DNA from: Legionella drozanskii LLAP-1 | GTDB lineage: Bacteria > Pseudomonadota > Gammaproteobacteria > Legionellales > Legionellaceae | Length of the DNA stretch: 32,231 nucleotides | Direction of reading: 5' to 3' | Assembly (NCBI RefSeq): GCF_001467585.1 | Contig: NZ_LNXY01000011.1 | Location: 1-32,231 of the forward strand | Part shown: piece by piece, positions 1 through 8,350 of the stretch | Layout of the letters: each line of letters opens with the position of its first letter | Numbering within the stretch: the first letter of the stretch is position 1 | Notes under the pieces: model-generated | Databases searched by the model: none | Seen by the model: the letters and a program-made list of their open reading frames with translations, nothing else | What the model was told of the DNA's origin: nothing | Program-made: the position numbers and the translations under genes

Positions 1-401
1 GTACGATGAGCAACTCCTTTTCCATAATCTATCGTCTGACCACCGAAAGCACGTTGATAAATCTTTCCATTATCCAGACGTGAGAATGGCATGCCCATAT
101 GTTCTAAATCATACATCGCACCAGGAGCCATTTTACACATATATTCAATGCTATCTTGATCTCCTAAATAATCCGATCCTTTAACCGTATCAAACATATG
201 CCAACGCCAATCATCAGGATGAACATTACCTAATGCGGCAGCAATTCCACCTTGTGCAGAAACAGTATGCGAACGTGTGGGATACACTTTCGAAATTACA
301 GCAACCTTTAATCCTGAATGAGCAAGTTGTAATGAAGCGGTCATCCCTGCACCACCAGCGCCTACAATCACAGCATCGAATGTATAATCTACTAAGTTCA
401 T
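1..401 (-). CDS. sdhA: Succinate dehydrogenase flavoprotein subunit, N-terminal part (runs off left edge)
   Basis: Reading the minus strand from ATG at 401 gives an open frame to the window edge (about 133 residues). It starts [20 protein letters not shown], a Rossmann FAD-binding GxGxxG segment, followed by the [18 protein letters not shown] segment typical of SdhA/FrdA, which contains the histidine that carries covalent FAD in this family, and then [20 protein letters not shown]. The protein is the catalytic subunit of complex II, oxidising succinate to fumarate on the cytoplasmic face of the membrane. It begins 13 nt after the sdhD stop, with a GGAG Shine-Dalgarno sequence about 8 nt upstream. 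The C-terminal three quarters lie outside the window. Confidence 0.95.
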   Translation of the reverse strand, partial: MNLVDYTFDAVIVGAGGAGMTASLQLAHSGLKVAVISKVYPTRSHTVSAQGGIAAALGNVHPDDWRWHMFDTVKGSDYLGDQDSIEYMCKMAPGAMYDLEHMGMPFSRLDNGKIYQRAFGGQTIDYGKGVAHR

Positions 402-414
402 TCTTAATACTCCA

Positions 415-774
415 TTAAACTATTTTCCACAAAATTTCGACGCCCCAAAAAAAATAAATAATCAATATAAAAATGACTAATACCTGTATGATTAATCGCA
501 TGGCAATAGGATTGATGTAATCGGTGATGACCGTCCAAATACCAACCCAGGCATGCAAAAATAAGCTTAACAATGCTGTTAGTGAAAACACTTGCATCCA
601 TGTGGCAGAGAAAAAATATCGTAAGGTAGTATAATCAAGCTTTGGGTGAAGAAGAAAAAATCCTAATAAGACTAAAAAATAAATTGCTATTATGAGAGAA
701 GAAAAACGTTGCGCTAACCAATCTCGCAATCCATTCCCAGTCAAACTCATACTAACTATTAATTTGTTTACCAT
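415..774 (-). CDS. sdhD: Succinate dehydrogenase membrane anchor subunit SdhD
   Basis: This is a 119-residue protein starting [20 protein letters not shown]. The frame is open further upstream to 933, but that extension lies inside sdhC, is not hydrophobic and does not look like SdhD. The ATG at 774 gives the usual family length and a 7-nt overlap with the end of sdhC, as expected for translational coupling. Three hydrophobic segments are visible (about residues 22-42, 57-78 and 90-115). The [15 protein letters not shown] stretch carries the histidine expected near haem b and quinone. With SdhC it anchors SdhAB to the inner membrane and forms the ubiquinone site. Confidence 0.88.
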   Translation of the reverse strand: MVNKLIVSMSLTGNGLRDWLAQRFSSLIIAIYFLVLLGFFLLHPKLDYTTLRYFFSATWMQVFSLTALLSLFLHAWVGIWTVITDYINPIAMRLIIQVLVIFILIIYFFWGVEILWKIV

Positions 775-1145
775 AGCCAACTCCCTAATAATATTGCTAC
801 AAGAACGGTAATTATTAAGGATATTCCTCCACTTATGCGTGCACTTCTGAGACTTTCTCCTATCCCAATATCCATCAATAAATGGCGTATACCAGCAATG
901 AGGTGATAAAATAGCGCTACTAAAAAAAGCCACAACATCAATTTAGCAGGTAGATTTGTTAATAGTGTCTGTACACGTTCAAATCCTATTGTTGAACCTG
1001 TAGCAATATCCAGCATCCATAATAGAAAAGGAATCAATAAAAAGACAAAAATGCCTGATAATCGATGTAATAGAGAAATAATAGCGGTGAATGGGTATCG
1101 AATAGTGAATAAATTTAAGTTACGAAATTGCTGCTTATTCATCAT
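768..1145 (-). CDS. sdhC: Succinate dehydrogenase cytochrome b556 subunit SdhC
   Basis: This 125-residue protein has the SdhC signature near the N-terminus: a basic start (FRNLNLFTIRYPF), the SLLHRLSGIFVF motif at the first membrane helix, and a second conserved histidine block FYHLIAGIRHLLMDIG around residues 79-94, where the haem b ligand is found in the family. Three transmembrane helices are apparent. It follows sdhB after 26 nt and overlaps sdhD by 7 nt, so the four genes look like one transcript. It is the large membrane anchor of complex II. Confidence 0.93.
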   Translation of the reverse strand: MMNKQQFRNLNLFTIRYPFTAIISLLHRLSGIFVFLLIPFLLWMLDIATGSTIGFERVQTLLTNLPAKLMLWLFLVALFYHLIAGIRHLLMDIGIGESLRSARISGGISLIITVLVAILLGSWLW

Positions 1146-1171
1146 TAATTCCTTTTGTTAAATCAGAACAA

Positions 1172-1870
1172 TTAAGACTCTTTTTTCGTCATTATTCGAC
1201 GAATATCTGCTATAGCTGCAGAAGGATTTAAATGTTTAGGACATACCACAGTACAATTCATAATCGTGCGACAACGAAAAACACTAAATGGATCTTGTAA
1301 ATCAGCTAAACGTTTATCCGTTGCTTTATCGCGGCTATCTTGAAGAAATCGATTAGCCCATAACAAACCTGCAGGACCAATAAATTTTTCCGGATTCCAC
1401 CAAGATGAAGGGCAAAAACTAGTGCAACAAGCACATAAAATGCATTCGTATAACCCATCTAATTTGGCACGTTCTTCGGGTGTTTGTAATCGTTCTGTAA
1501 TAGGTGGCTGGGTGTCATTTTGTAAATAGGGCTGGACGCGTTCGTACTGTTCAAAAAATAATGTGAAATCTACTACTAAATCACGAATAACGGGCATATT
1601 AACCAAAGGTCTTATCACTATGGGAGGAGTCAAAGACGAAAGTGAAGTGATGCATGCCAAGCGATTCAATCCATTGATGTTCATACCATCAGAACCGCAT
1701 ACACCTTCTCTGCAAGACGCGCGAAATACCAGTGTCTCATCTTGCACGTTTAATAGTTGAAGTGCATCCAGCACCATCATGTCAGAACCGGGCGGAATTT
1801 CCAGTTCATAATCCTTCATATAAGGAGCCGAATCAGTCTCCGGGTTGTAGCGGGAAATTGAAAATCGCAT
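1172..1870 (-). CDS. sdhB: Succinate dehydrogenase iron-sulfur subunit SdhB
   Basis: This 232-residue protein has all three cluster-binding regions of the family: the 2Fe-2S site CREGVCGSDGMNINGLNRLAC (about residues 53-73), the 4Fe-4S site CILCACCTSFCP (about 143-154), and the 3Fe-4S/4Fe-4S C-terminal site with CRTIMNCTVVCPKHLNP. It passes electrons from FAD in SdhA to the membrane quinone site. A strong AGGAGG lies 6 nt upstream of the ATG (1877-1882 on the plus strand). It is the first gene of the run here (order B-C-D-A on the minus strand), whereas the usual gammaproteobacterial order is sdhC-D-A-B. Confidence 0.97.
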   Translation of the reverse strand: MRFSISRYNPETDSAPYMKDYELEIPPGSDMMVLDALQLLNVQDETLVFRASCREGVCGSDGMNINGLNRLACITSLSSLTPPIVIRPLVNMPVIRDLVVDFTLFFEQYERVQPYLQNDTQPPITERLQTPEERAKLDGLYECILCACCTSFCPSSWWNPEKFIGPAGLLWANRFLQDSRDKATDKRLADLQDPFSVFRCRTIMNCTVVCPKHLNPSAAIADIRRIMTKKES

Positions 1871-1996
1871 TAAAGACCTCCTGTCTTTTAATATACGAAT
1901 TCAGCCATATATACTCAAGTATGGCAAAAATCACAGTAGCAATATTGGGGAATAATTGAATATGATATCAATATCGCATTCTATCCTATTATGCAT

Positions 1997-2056
1997 AAAA
2001 ACATAACTCCCCTGCCGCCCTTGAATTGGTGAATATAGCTGGGAAGTTATGTTTTT
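1997..2056 (-). terminator. Hairpin, likely rho-independent terminator
   Basis: Inverted repeat with arms at 1997-2012 and 2041-2056 (AAAAACATAACT-type arm and its complement, one mismatch in 16). On the minus strand it begins just after the stop codon of the small frame at 2059-2223 and ends in a run of five T. It would end that transcript upstream of the sdh promoter region. With A/T runs on both sides it could act in either direction. Confidence 0.5.
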
Positions 2057-2058
2057 AT

Positions 2059-2223
2059 TCACATCCAGAAAATACGAACAAGGATATACAAAATTGTCAT
2101 TCCAATTATAGGGATAACAATAAACCCAAGAAAATTATAAAATCCTATTCGGTTTTCTGCTGATTTATTATAGAATTTTTTAAATATTTTCCATTCACGT
2201 TTAAAAAAGCTTTTTCTGGTCAT
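2059..2223 (-). CDS. Possible 54-residue small membrane protein
   Basis: On the minus strand an ATG at 2223 opens a 54-codon frame starting MTRKSFFKREWKIFKKFYN and ending in a hydrophobic segment (NFLGFIVIPIIGMTILYIL) followed by VRIFWM and a stop. A basic amphipathic N-terminus plus one membrane helix is a plausible small inner-membrane protein. A hairpin terminator starts right after the stop, which supports a real transcript. No strong Shine-Dalgarno sequence is present and I do not recognise the family, so this is tentative. Confidence 0.4.
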   Translation of the reverse strand: MTRKSFFKREWKIFKKFYNKSAENRIGFYNFLGFIVIPIIGMTILYILVRIFWM

Positions 2224-2380
2224 AATAAATCATCCATGATATGGGTTTTTTGCTACTTTCATTTTTTAAAGTATAGCTTTAATACTTAATAATTGTGTTT
2301 AATTTGTTTGGCACGCAACAAAGTTTAATGGTTAAGTAAAACCGGACAATTTTTTAAGCGTTCTTACCCGATTGAAATTA

Positions 2381-2668
2381 CTAATATAATTTTCCTATCC
2401 CAACTAATTTTTTGATTTTATTTAAAAATTGGATGCTTATTTGTCGTGCACAATTTGCTCCTGCCTGTAATGCACGTTCTAACTCGCTAGGATTTCTCAT
2501 CAATTCCTCCTATATTTTGCGTGATTCTCCAATTTCTTTATTGATTGTTTCAAATAGCATATCTTTAACCTCACCCCAGCTAATTCCATTAGCGTATTTT
2601 GTTCGCATAATTGCTACTTGTTCAGATATTAATGATGATAATATTCGTACAGAAGAATTTTCTGGGTA
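2381..2668 (-). pseudogene. 3' fragment of tryptophanyl-tRNA synthetase (trpS remnant)
   Basis: The minus strand from 2668 reads YPENSSVRILSSL, then MRTKYANGISWGEVKDMLFE, then an in-frame TAG, then EELMRNPSELERALQAGA and FLNKIKKLVGIGKLY before the stop at 2381-2383. This order matches the C-terminal end of TrpRS (HPDNS..., YxxGIxWGExKxxLFExI, EELMxNPxELExxLxxGAxxAR..., FLxxVxxxVGI). There is no catalytic domain upstream and a stop precedes the fragment, so it is a 5'-truncated relic with one nonsense codon. A functional trpS must lie elsewhere. The identification is by eye from family motifs. Confidence 0.75.
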
Positions 2669-2698
2669 CTAAATCATACTTTATAAATGGAGATATGT

Positions 2699-3136
2699 AT
2701 GGGTAATCATTTAGCTTCTATTCACTGGCAACGTAATGGGCAAGATTTTAATTATGAAACCTATGATCGTACTTACACAATCAAATTTAGCGGAGGAGAA
2801 AACATTCAGGCATCAAATCCAAAGGACTACTTTGGTAAATCAGAATTGCCTAATCCTGAGGAATTACTCGTGTCAGCATTATCGGGTTGTTATATGCAAA
2901 CATTTCTGGCAGTAGCTTGCAAAAATGGTTATATCATTGATAGTTACATCGATGAGGCTATTGGCATAACGAATAAAAATGAGCGTGGGAAAATTAGCGT
3001 TACAGAAATTACATTGCATCCCAAAATTAAATTTGGAGGATCTAAACTTCCTGACGATAATGCCGTAAATAAAATGCGTGAAAAAGCTCATGAAAATTGT
3101 TTATTTCGAATTCAATTAATAGTCACGTTAACATAG
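2699..3136 (+). CDS. OsmC-family protein, C-terminus altered by a frameshift
   Basis: OsmC/Ohr-fold protein of 145 residues, a family of thiol-dependent hydroperoxide reductases and relatives. Family landmarks are NPEELLVSALSGCYMQTFLA (catalytic-type cysteine after SALSG) and KAHENC near the end, where the second conserved cysteine sits. I chose ATG 2699 because GGAG (2689-2692) lies 6 nt upstream; the ATG at 2687 has no such site. After HENC the frame gives LFRIQLIVTLT and stops. One base restored in the T tract at about 3099-3103 would instead give FISNSINSHVNIEITAS, the usual OsmC-type ending, with a stop at 3151-3153. So a single-base deletion (real or a sequencing error) has changed the last dozen residues. 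Confidence 0.85.
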   Translation: MGNHLASIHWQRNGQDFNYETYDRTYTIKFSGGENIQASNPKDYFGKSELPNPEELLVSALSGCYMQTFLAVACKNGYIIDSYIDEAIGITNKNERGKISVTEITLHPKIKFGGSKLPDDNAVNKMREKAHENCLFRIQLIVTLT

Positions 3137-3223
3137 AGATAACAGCCAGCTAGAACCCCCTTATGGTAAATTAATGCTTTTGTTTTTAGCCTGGATTGGT
3201 GGCATCAAAATTAAGGAGAGAAA

Positions 3224-4030
3224 ATGACTAGAGTTTTGTTTATTACTGGAGGCAGCAGAGGAATAGGGAGGGAAATTGCTTTAAAATTTGCAGCAGAAAA
3301 GGCATGTATTGTAATTGCAGCGAAAACCACACAACCACATCCAACACTTGAAGGAACTATTCACACTGTGGCAAAGGAAATTGAAAATCTTGGTGGACGT
3401 GCACTTCCTTTAATGGTTGACGTTAGGGATGAAGAGCAGATCCAAAATGCTATAAATATAACCATAGAAACTTTTGGAAAACTCGATGTTTTAATAAATA
3501 ATGCAAGCGCAATTAGTTTAACAGATACCCTTAATACACCTATGAAGCGTTATGATTTGATGCAAGAAGTTAATGCACGTGCAACTTATGCTTGCTCTCA
3601 GGCTGCAATTCCACATTTAATAAAAAGCGCTAATCCGCATATTTTGACTTTGTCTCCGCCACTGAATATGGATAAAAAATGGTTTGCTCCTCATTTAGCT
3701 TATACTATGAGTAAATACGGTATGAGTATGTGTACTTTAGGGCTTGCTGAAGAGTTTAAAAAAGCAGGAATTGCTGTTAATTCCTTGTGGCCAAGGACAA
3801 CCATAGCAACAGATGCCATTCGAGTTCATTTTCCTAGCGAAATGTATATGGCAAGTCGAAAACCGCAGATCATTGCTGATGCAGCTCATTGGATACTAAC
3901 TCAACCGGCTAAATTGGTGACAGGCAATTTTTTTATAGATGAAGAGGTATTAATACAGAGTGGTGTAACTGATTTTTCAGCTTATGCTATGGATCCAAAA
4001 GCAGAACTTTATACTGATTTATTCTTATGA
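3224..4030 (+). CDS. HSDL2-like short-chain dehydrogenase/reductase
   Basis: This 268-residue SDR has the NAD(P)-binding TGGSRGIG (residues 8-15), NNAS (92-95), a likely catalytic serine in LTLSPP (S144) and YxxxK in YTMSKYG (Y160, K164). The blocks ILTLSPPLNM and KYGMSMCTLGLAEEF are characteristic of the hydroxysteroid-dehydrogenase-like 2 (HSDL2) subgroup. The SCP-2 lipid-binding domain found at the C-terminus of eukaryotic HSDL2 is absent, as is usual in bacteria. The substrate is unknown, probably a fatty or isoprenoid-type alcohol or ketone. AAGGAGAG at 3213-3220 is a good ribosome-binding site. Confidence 0.92.
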   Translation: MTRVLFITGGSRGIGREIALKFAAEKACIVIAAKTTQPHPTLEGTIHTVAKEIENLGGRALPLMVDVRDEEQIQNAINITIETFGKLDVLINNASAISLTDTLNTPMKRYDLMQEVNARATYACSQAAIPHLIKSANPHILTLSPPLNMDKKWFAPHLAYTMSKYGMSMCTLGLAEEFKKAGIAVNSLWPRTTIATDAIRVHFPSEMYMASRKPQIIADAAHWILTQPAKLVTGNFFIDEEVLIQSGVTDFSAYAMDPKAELYTDLFL

Positions 4031-4092
4031 TGCGTATTCTCAAGCATCACTAAAGAGTATTATTAATATTCATATTACATTTATTGAACAGA

Positions 4093-4635
4093 ATGATCCC
4101 TGAACTTAACTCATCATTTTCCGAAATCTTAAACTTCTGGTTTGCTCCAGAATCAAAACGATATTGGTTTGCTAAAAACAAAAAATTTGATAATTTAATT
4201 AAAGATAAGTTTTTAATAATATATCAAGATGCTTGTTCTGATAAACTAGATTTCTGGAAAAAAACGCCGGCTGGAATGTTAAGTCTCATTATAATATTCG
4301 ATCAATTTCCGCGTAATTTTTTTAGAGGATCTCCACAGGCTTTTGCAACTGACCTTAAAGCTTTAAATTTAGCAAAACTAGCAATTGAACAGAGCATGGA
4401 TAAAAAATTGTCCACTGATGAAAAAAGACATTTTATGTACATGCCTTTCATGCATAGCGAAAACATCGCTGACCAAGAATTGTCCTTAAGATTATTTAAT
4501 CATGCAAAATCCGCCACTAAGCATTACAACATTATAAAAAAGTTTGGCAGATTTCCCCATAGGAATAAAATTTTGAATCGCTCTTCTACATCTGAAGAGA
4601 TAATATTTCTTGCAAAACCATATTCATCATTTTAA
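4093..4635 (+). CDS. DUF924 family protein
   Basis: About 180 residues matching the DUF924 pattern: ILNFWFAPESKRYWF near the N-terminus, a central LIIIFDQFPRNFFRGSPQAFATD (IxLxDQFPRNxxRxxxxAFAxD in the family), the block HFMYMPFMHSENIADQE, and a C-terminal KFGRFPHRNKILNRSSTSEE. The fold is TPR-like helical and the biochemical function is unknown. The frame opens at a TTG at 4084, but the ATG at 4093 is the more likely start; neither has an obvious Shine-Dalgarno sequence. The gene follows the SDR by about 60 nt on the same strand and may be co-transcribed. Confidence 0.88.
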   Translation: MIPELNSSFSEILNFWFAPESKRYWFAKNKKFDNLIKDKFLIIYQDACSDKLDFWKKTPAGMLSLIIIFDQFPRNFFRGSPQAFATDLKALNLAKLAIEQSMDKKLSTDEKRHFMYMPFMHSENIADQELSLRLFNHAKSATKHYNIIKKFGRFPHRNKILNRSSTSEEIIFLAKPYSSF

Positions 4636-4795
4636 AAAACGGGAAAATACGGAAGCTGAGTTTTACCACGGCTTTTCCTTTCGCTGTAAAACAATCAAGC
4701 TAATTCTTCTTCGTTTTGATTGTTCATGATATCCAATAAAAATAATGCACATGGGCTGATGTGAGAATACGAATTACCATTCATTATCTTTCGAA

Positions 4796-5662
4796 TTAGC
4801 CCAGGTTTTTAACCGACTGCTTGAGATCGATAGTTCTTACTTCATCAAGGTGGCTAACAGCTGCCAACTCACACGCGGCCCGCAGTCCCGAGCCACAGCG
4901 TCGCACCCGCACCGCTGCTGGTCGAAACCGGCCACGAATTAATGCAAAATCAACACCGAGACCAGAAGAGCCAGAAATAACCAACGGATACAATGAGACA
5001 TCACGCCTTATATTATAATTGTAGTATGTTACAACCCTGGGTAATTTATCTTCATTAAACGCAGGCAATGGGTGAAAAGTCCGATCAGGCCTGCAATATT
5101 CATTAATCACATGAACAGGAAGGTCACGCTGAGCGATGCCTACCGCCATCCAGGCCGTCTTTCTTTCATCCCAATTCCAGTTATAAAATCCCTGAATATA
5201 CCTTTCCAGTGCTGTTTTGAGTGGAGTAAAGTCAAAATGCTTTGTACAAAATTGTTCAACACGCTGGGTTCCATCAGTCTGGTTAAGTTGTTGGCTATAC
5301 TTTAAGCCGCCCTTCTCTATCGTCTCGCAGCGTTTTAGCATTTCTGATTTTATATTCTCGTCCATATGTTTTTCCAGAATCCGGCACATATGGGTATCCT
5401 TGGCCCAGTAAGCATATTCGTAAGCGGTGCATACAAATGTTCGACCTGAGTAATCAGTGAAGGTTTCTTTTGCTAACAGCAGGTTTTTATAGTTACCTTT
5501 TTCCATTGGTTTATTCAGTAGATTCTCTGCTTCATTTTGTTGACCTCTTGCTACACAATGCAAAAAATTTGACCGGTGAGGTTCTGATGCAAGTGCATTC
5601 AACTGAAATAACACGATCGCATTATCTTTCTTGTCGTCTTGTTTATCGCCTGATTTTTTCAT
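4796..5662 (-). CDS. Effector-like protein of Legionella type, unknown function
   Basis: This is a 288-residue hydrophilic protein. The N-terminal part includes FLHCVARGQQNEAENLL, which resembles a single ankyrin- or helical-repeat unit, followed by FTDYSGRTFVCTAYEYAYW and DTHMCRILEKHMDE. I associate this type of sequence with multi-copy Legionella proteins, several of which are candidate Dot/Icm substrates, but I cannot confirm a specific homologue. No signal peptide or membrane segment is seen. The last 60 codons (4796-5000) are clearly richer in G+C, with many arginine and alanine codons (RGRFRPAAVRVRRCGSG), unlike the rest of the gene. This suggests a different origin for the 3' end. The gene is monocistronic and convergent with the DUF924 gene. 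Confidence 0.7.
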   Translation of the reverse strand: MKKSGDKQDDKKDNAIVLFQLNALASEPHRSNFLHCVARGQQNEAENLLNKPMEKGNYKNLLLAKETFTDYSGRTFVCTAYEYAYWAKDTHMCRILEKHMDENIKSEMLKRCETIEKGGLKYSQQLNQTDGTQRVEQFCTKHFDFTPLKTALERYIQGFYNWNWDERKTAWMAVGIAQRDLPVHVINEYCRPDRTFHPLPAFNEDKLPRVVTYYNYNIRRDVSLYPLVISGSSGLGVDFALIRGRFRPAAVRVRRCGSGLRAACELAAVSHLDEVRTIDLKQSVKNLG

Positions 5663-5997
5663 GATCGCCCTTCATTTATTAGGCAATTATGTTTTAACTT
5701 ATACCATCTGATGTTCATGATCAAATCTCCACGTGTGCTATATTCCAGGTTAGCGATGATAAGCGCAATCCCATGTTTTTGAGTTGATAACATCAATCTA
5801 ACTTCTTCTTAATGAATATTTCCGAGTCATATGAATAGTAGTATAGTGTCATTTTGTTAAAGAGAATCATTTGGCTCAGTTTTCAAACATAACAGTTCCA
5901 ATATTTTTAATTGGGCACACAATTAGTTACTTTGCTATAAAATCGAAATAATACGCAAATCATGCAAAAACAAGATAGGTACTAAGGACGGAACTTA
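5663..5997 (+). promoter_or_regulatory. Intergenic region upstream of norB
   Basis: This is the divergent intergenic region between the effector-like gene and norB. A TATAAA at 5936-5941 could be the -10 for norB, with only a weak -35 candidate (TTGGGC at 5911-5916, spacing 19). AAGGACGG at 5984-5991 is the norB ribosome-binding site. I found no NsrR palindrome like the one at 9699-9721 and no clean FNR/DNR-type TTGAT-N4-ATCAA site. How norB is regulated is therefore not visible here. Confidence 0.35.
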
Positions 5998-8304
5998 ATG
6001 ATAAAGAACAATACAATGGATAGTAAGATTAATTTGCAAGTTGATCCTGTTTCAAATGTCCTTAAATGGGTTCTATTAATCACAGCAATACTATGTTTCA
6101 TCGTCATAATTTGGGGAACGGTTAAAACCTATCAATTAGCACCACCCTTGCCACATCAATTCGTCTCAGCTTCTGGAACAATTCTCATGACAGAAGAAGA
6201 TATTGTTGCAGGAAAAGCAGGATTTCAACGTGCAGATCTTATGGATTATGGCAGTATCTATGGAATGGGGTCTTATTTTGGAGAAGACTATACCGCTCAA
6301 TACTTGGTAGAATTAGGTCGTAAAACAGAAGAAAATATTGCGACTCTAAAATTTAAGAAATCTTTTGTCACTTTATCAGAAGGTGATCAATACGTCGCCC
6401 GAAAAGAAATGCAGGAGGCACTGCAACACGTTGATCTCAGCCATGACACGTCGATAATACCTGAAGTAATTGCAACAGCGATAACCGAGCTTCAGGCAGA
6501 AATAGCAAAGATGGTTCTTAATCACGATCCAATAAAGGGCTGGACAAAGGCGTACAGCTTAAACCAGCAAAGTGCTATCCAGGTCGCTGATTTCCTGATT
6601 TATTCCTCATTAACCACTATTGCGCATCGACCTGGTAAAGATTTTTCCTATACTAATAACTGGCCGTATGAGCCAACCATGGGTAATGTGCCTACTCCGG
6701 CAACCTTTTATTGGACATGGGTGTCCTTTTGCTTCGTTTTTTTTGGTTTTGGTGTAGTTCTCTATATTTATCATCGTTATTTAAATGGACCAGATGATGC
6801 AACTATGACTCCCATTTTGTTAGCATTTAAAGAATTAACAACCAGCCAGAAAAAAGTAGGTAAATATTTTTTAATTGTTGCAATCGTCTTATTAGTTCAA
6901 ATTGCAGTAGGTGTCCTACTCGCCCATTACTATACGGAGCGAACTGGATTTTATGGAATTAATATCAACTCATTCCTTCCTTTTAATTTCTTACGCGACG
7001 TTCATACACAAACACCTATAGTTTGGATAGCCCTTTCTTGGATTAGTTCTGCTGTTTTTCTAGCCCCTATCATTAGTGGCAGAGAAGCTAAAGGGCAGGG
7101 ATTTTTCGTTGATGTATTGTTTTGGGTAACCCTATTTATTGTAGCTGGCGCCATAATTGGCGATTACCTTGGAATCATGGGAGTTATTGACACAGCATGG
7201 TTTTGGATTGGGAATCAAGGATTATCGTATCTCCAGCTGGGTAGGCTTTGGCAGATAGGTTTTTGCATGGGACTTTTTTTGTGGAGTTTTATCGTTTTTC
7301 GAGGCATGTGGCCAACTTGGAATGGTCTAAAAACAGCAACTTTTGAGTTTTGGACAGGAAAAATTAAACTGGAACATTTGTTTTGGGCCAGCACCGTTAA
7401 CATTGCCGTTCTGTATTGTTTTGGAATGATCCCGTTAACCGGAATTGAAAAATCATTTACCATTACTGATTTTTGGCGATGGTGGGTAGTACATCTCTGG
7501 GTTGAACAATCTTTTGAATTTTTTGCAGCCTGTGCTACGGCTTATCTATTAATGGGCGTTGGATTAGTATCAAGGCCTTTAGCAGAACGGACTGTTTTTT
7601 TTGAAGCTATTCTTATTTTTTTAGGTGGTGTCATAGGTACTGGGCATCATTGGTATTGGACAGGAGGACCTGATATGTGGGTGCCTCTAGGATCAATGTT
7701 CTCATTTATTGAAGTTCTACCCATTGCCCTGCTGATTATCAATGCAATCCAGGAACAACAGAAAATTAAAAAGGATAAGGAGTTTAAACACCACTTGGCT
7801 TATCTTTATATTTTAGGAGCGGCTTTCTGGAATTTTGTTGGTGCAGGTGTTTTTGGTGGCGGTACATTAAATGCTCCTTTAGTGAATTATTATGAGCACG
7901 GAACTTTTTTAACTTTGAATCACGCACATACAGCTTTATTTGGAGCATTTGGATTGCTTGCATTAGGAATGATCTATTTTTGCCTGCGTTTTGCGGCAGG
8001 AGATAAAGTCCAGTGGAGCGATCGATTGGGCACATGGGCATTTTGGTTATATAACCTAGGAGTGATTTTGTGGATTTTCCTGAATTTCTTCCCCATTGGT
8101 TGGCCACAATTACAAGCAGTATATGAGCATGGATTAACCTTTGCGCGTAGTCTTGAGTTTTATAATACAACTCTATTATGGCAGTGGTTGCGTATACCGG
8201 GAGATGTTGTATTTGCCATAGCTGCTTTGCTAATGGCATATGATTTTGTAATGAAGTTCAAACTCTTTTTTGTAAAAAATACCGAAAATCTGCAAAGAAG
8301 TTAA
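5998..8304 (+). CDS. norB: Quinol-dependent nitric oxide reductase (qNOR), large subunit NorB
   Basis: This 768-residue membrane protein reduces two NO to N2O at the inner membrane using quinol. The length and architecture fit single-subunit qNOR: a first helix (VLLITAILCFIVIIWGTV), then a periplasmic domain of about 200 residues beginning GKAGFQRADLMDYGSIYGMG, then a 12-helix haem-copper-oxidase-type core. Conserved core motifs include HLWVEQSFEFFAACATAY, GTGHHWYWTG (metal-ligand histidines) and LNHAHTALFGAFG. Glutamates rather than a His-Tyr crosslink mark NOR rather than oxidase. There is no norC nearby, as expected for qNOR. The start has AAGGACGG 6 nt upstream; an internal ATG six codons on is an alternative. 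Confidence 0.97.
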   Translation: MIKNNTMDSKINLQVDPVSNVLKWVLLITAILCFIVIIWGTVKTYQLAPPLPHQFVSASGTILMTEEDIVAGKAGFQRADLMDYGSIYGMGSYFGEDYTAQYLVELGRKTEENIATLKFKKSFVTLSEGDQYVARKEMQEALQHVDLSHDTSIIPEVIATAITELQAEIAKMVLNHDPIKGWTKAYSLNQQSAIQVADFLIYSSLTTIAHRPGKDFSYTNNWPYEPTMGNVPTPATFYWTWVSFCFVFFGFGVVLYIYHRYLNGPDDATMTPILLAFKELTTSQKKVGKYFLIVAIVLLVQIAVGVLLAHYYTERTGFYGININSFLPFNFLRDVHTQTPIVWIALSWISSAVFLAPIISGREAKGQGFFVDVLFWVTLFIVAGAIIGDYLGIMGVIDTAWFWIGNQGLSYLQLGRLWQIGFCMGLFLWSFIVFRGMWPTWNGLKTATFEFWTGKIKLEHLFWASTVNIAVLYCFGMIPLTGIEKSFTITDFWRWWVVHLWVEQSFEFFAACATAYLLMGVGLVSRPLAERTVFFEAILIFLGGVIGTGHHWYWTGGPDMWVPLGSMFSFIEVLPIALLIINAIQEQQKIKKDKEFKHHLAYLYILGAAFWNFVGAGVFGGGTLNAPLVNYYEHGTFLTLNHAHTALFGAFGLLALGMIYFCLRFAAGDKVQWSDRLGTWAFWLYNLGVILWIFLNFFPIGWPQLQAVYEHGLTFARSLEFYNTTLLWQWLRIPGDVVFAIAALLMAYDFVMKFKLFFVKNTENLQRS

Positions 8305-8338
8305 CAGTCAAATTGCCAGAAATGGCAATTTGACTGTT
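8303..8338. terminator. Bidirectional terminator between norB and the reductase gene
   Basis: Perfect 16-bp stem (arms 8303-8318 and 8323-8338, loop GAAA) between the converging norB and reductase genes. The left arm starts inside the norB stop codon. The outer A/T-rich ends supply short T runs for both directions. Confidence 0.85.
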
Positions 8339-8350
8339 TAAACAAAAGCC

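Noticed and set aside
775-933. 53-codon upstream extension of the sdhD frame
   Set aside because: It lies inside sdhC, is not SdhD-like, and the ATG at 774 gives the normal length.
2412-2672. 86-codon plus-strand frame
   Set aside because: It is the complement of the trpS remnant, which reads far more convincingly on the minus strand.
4821-5664. Several plus-strand frames opposite the effector-like gene
   Set aside because: They overlap one another and lack motifs; the minus-strand gene has coherent sequence over 288 residues.
5700-5990. NsrR, FNR or DNR site upstream of norB
   Set aside because: The ATGATC-type palindromes near 5710-5725 have wrong spacing, and no AAGATGYATTT half-site pair is present.
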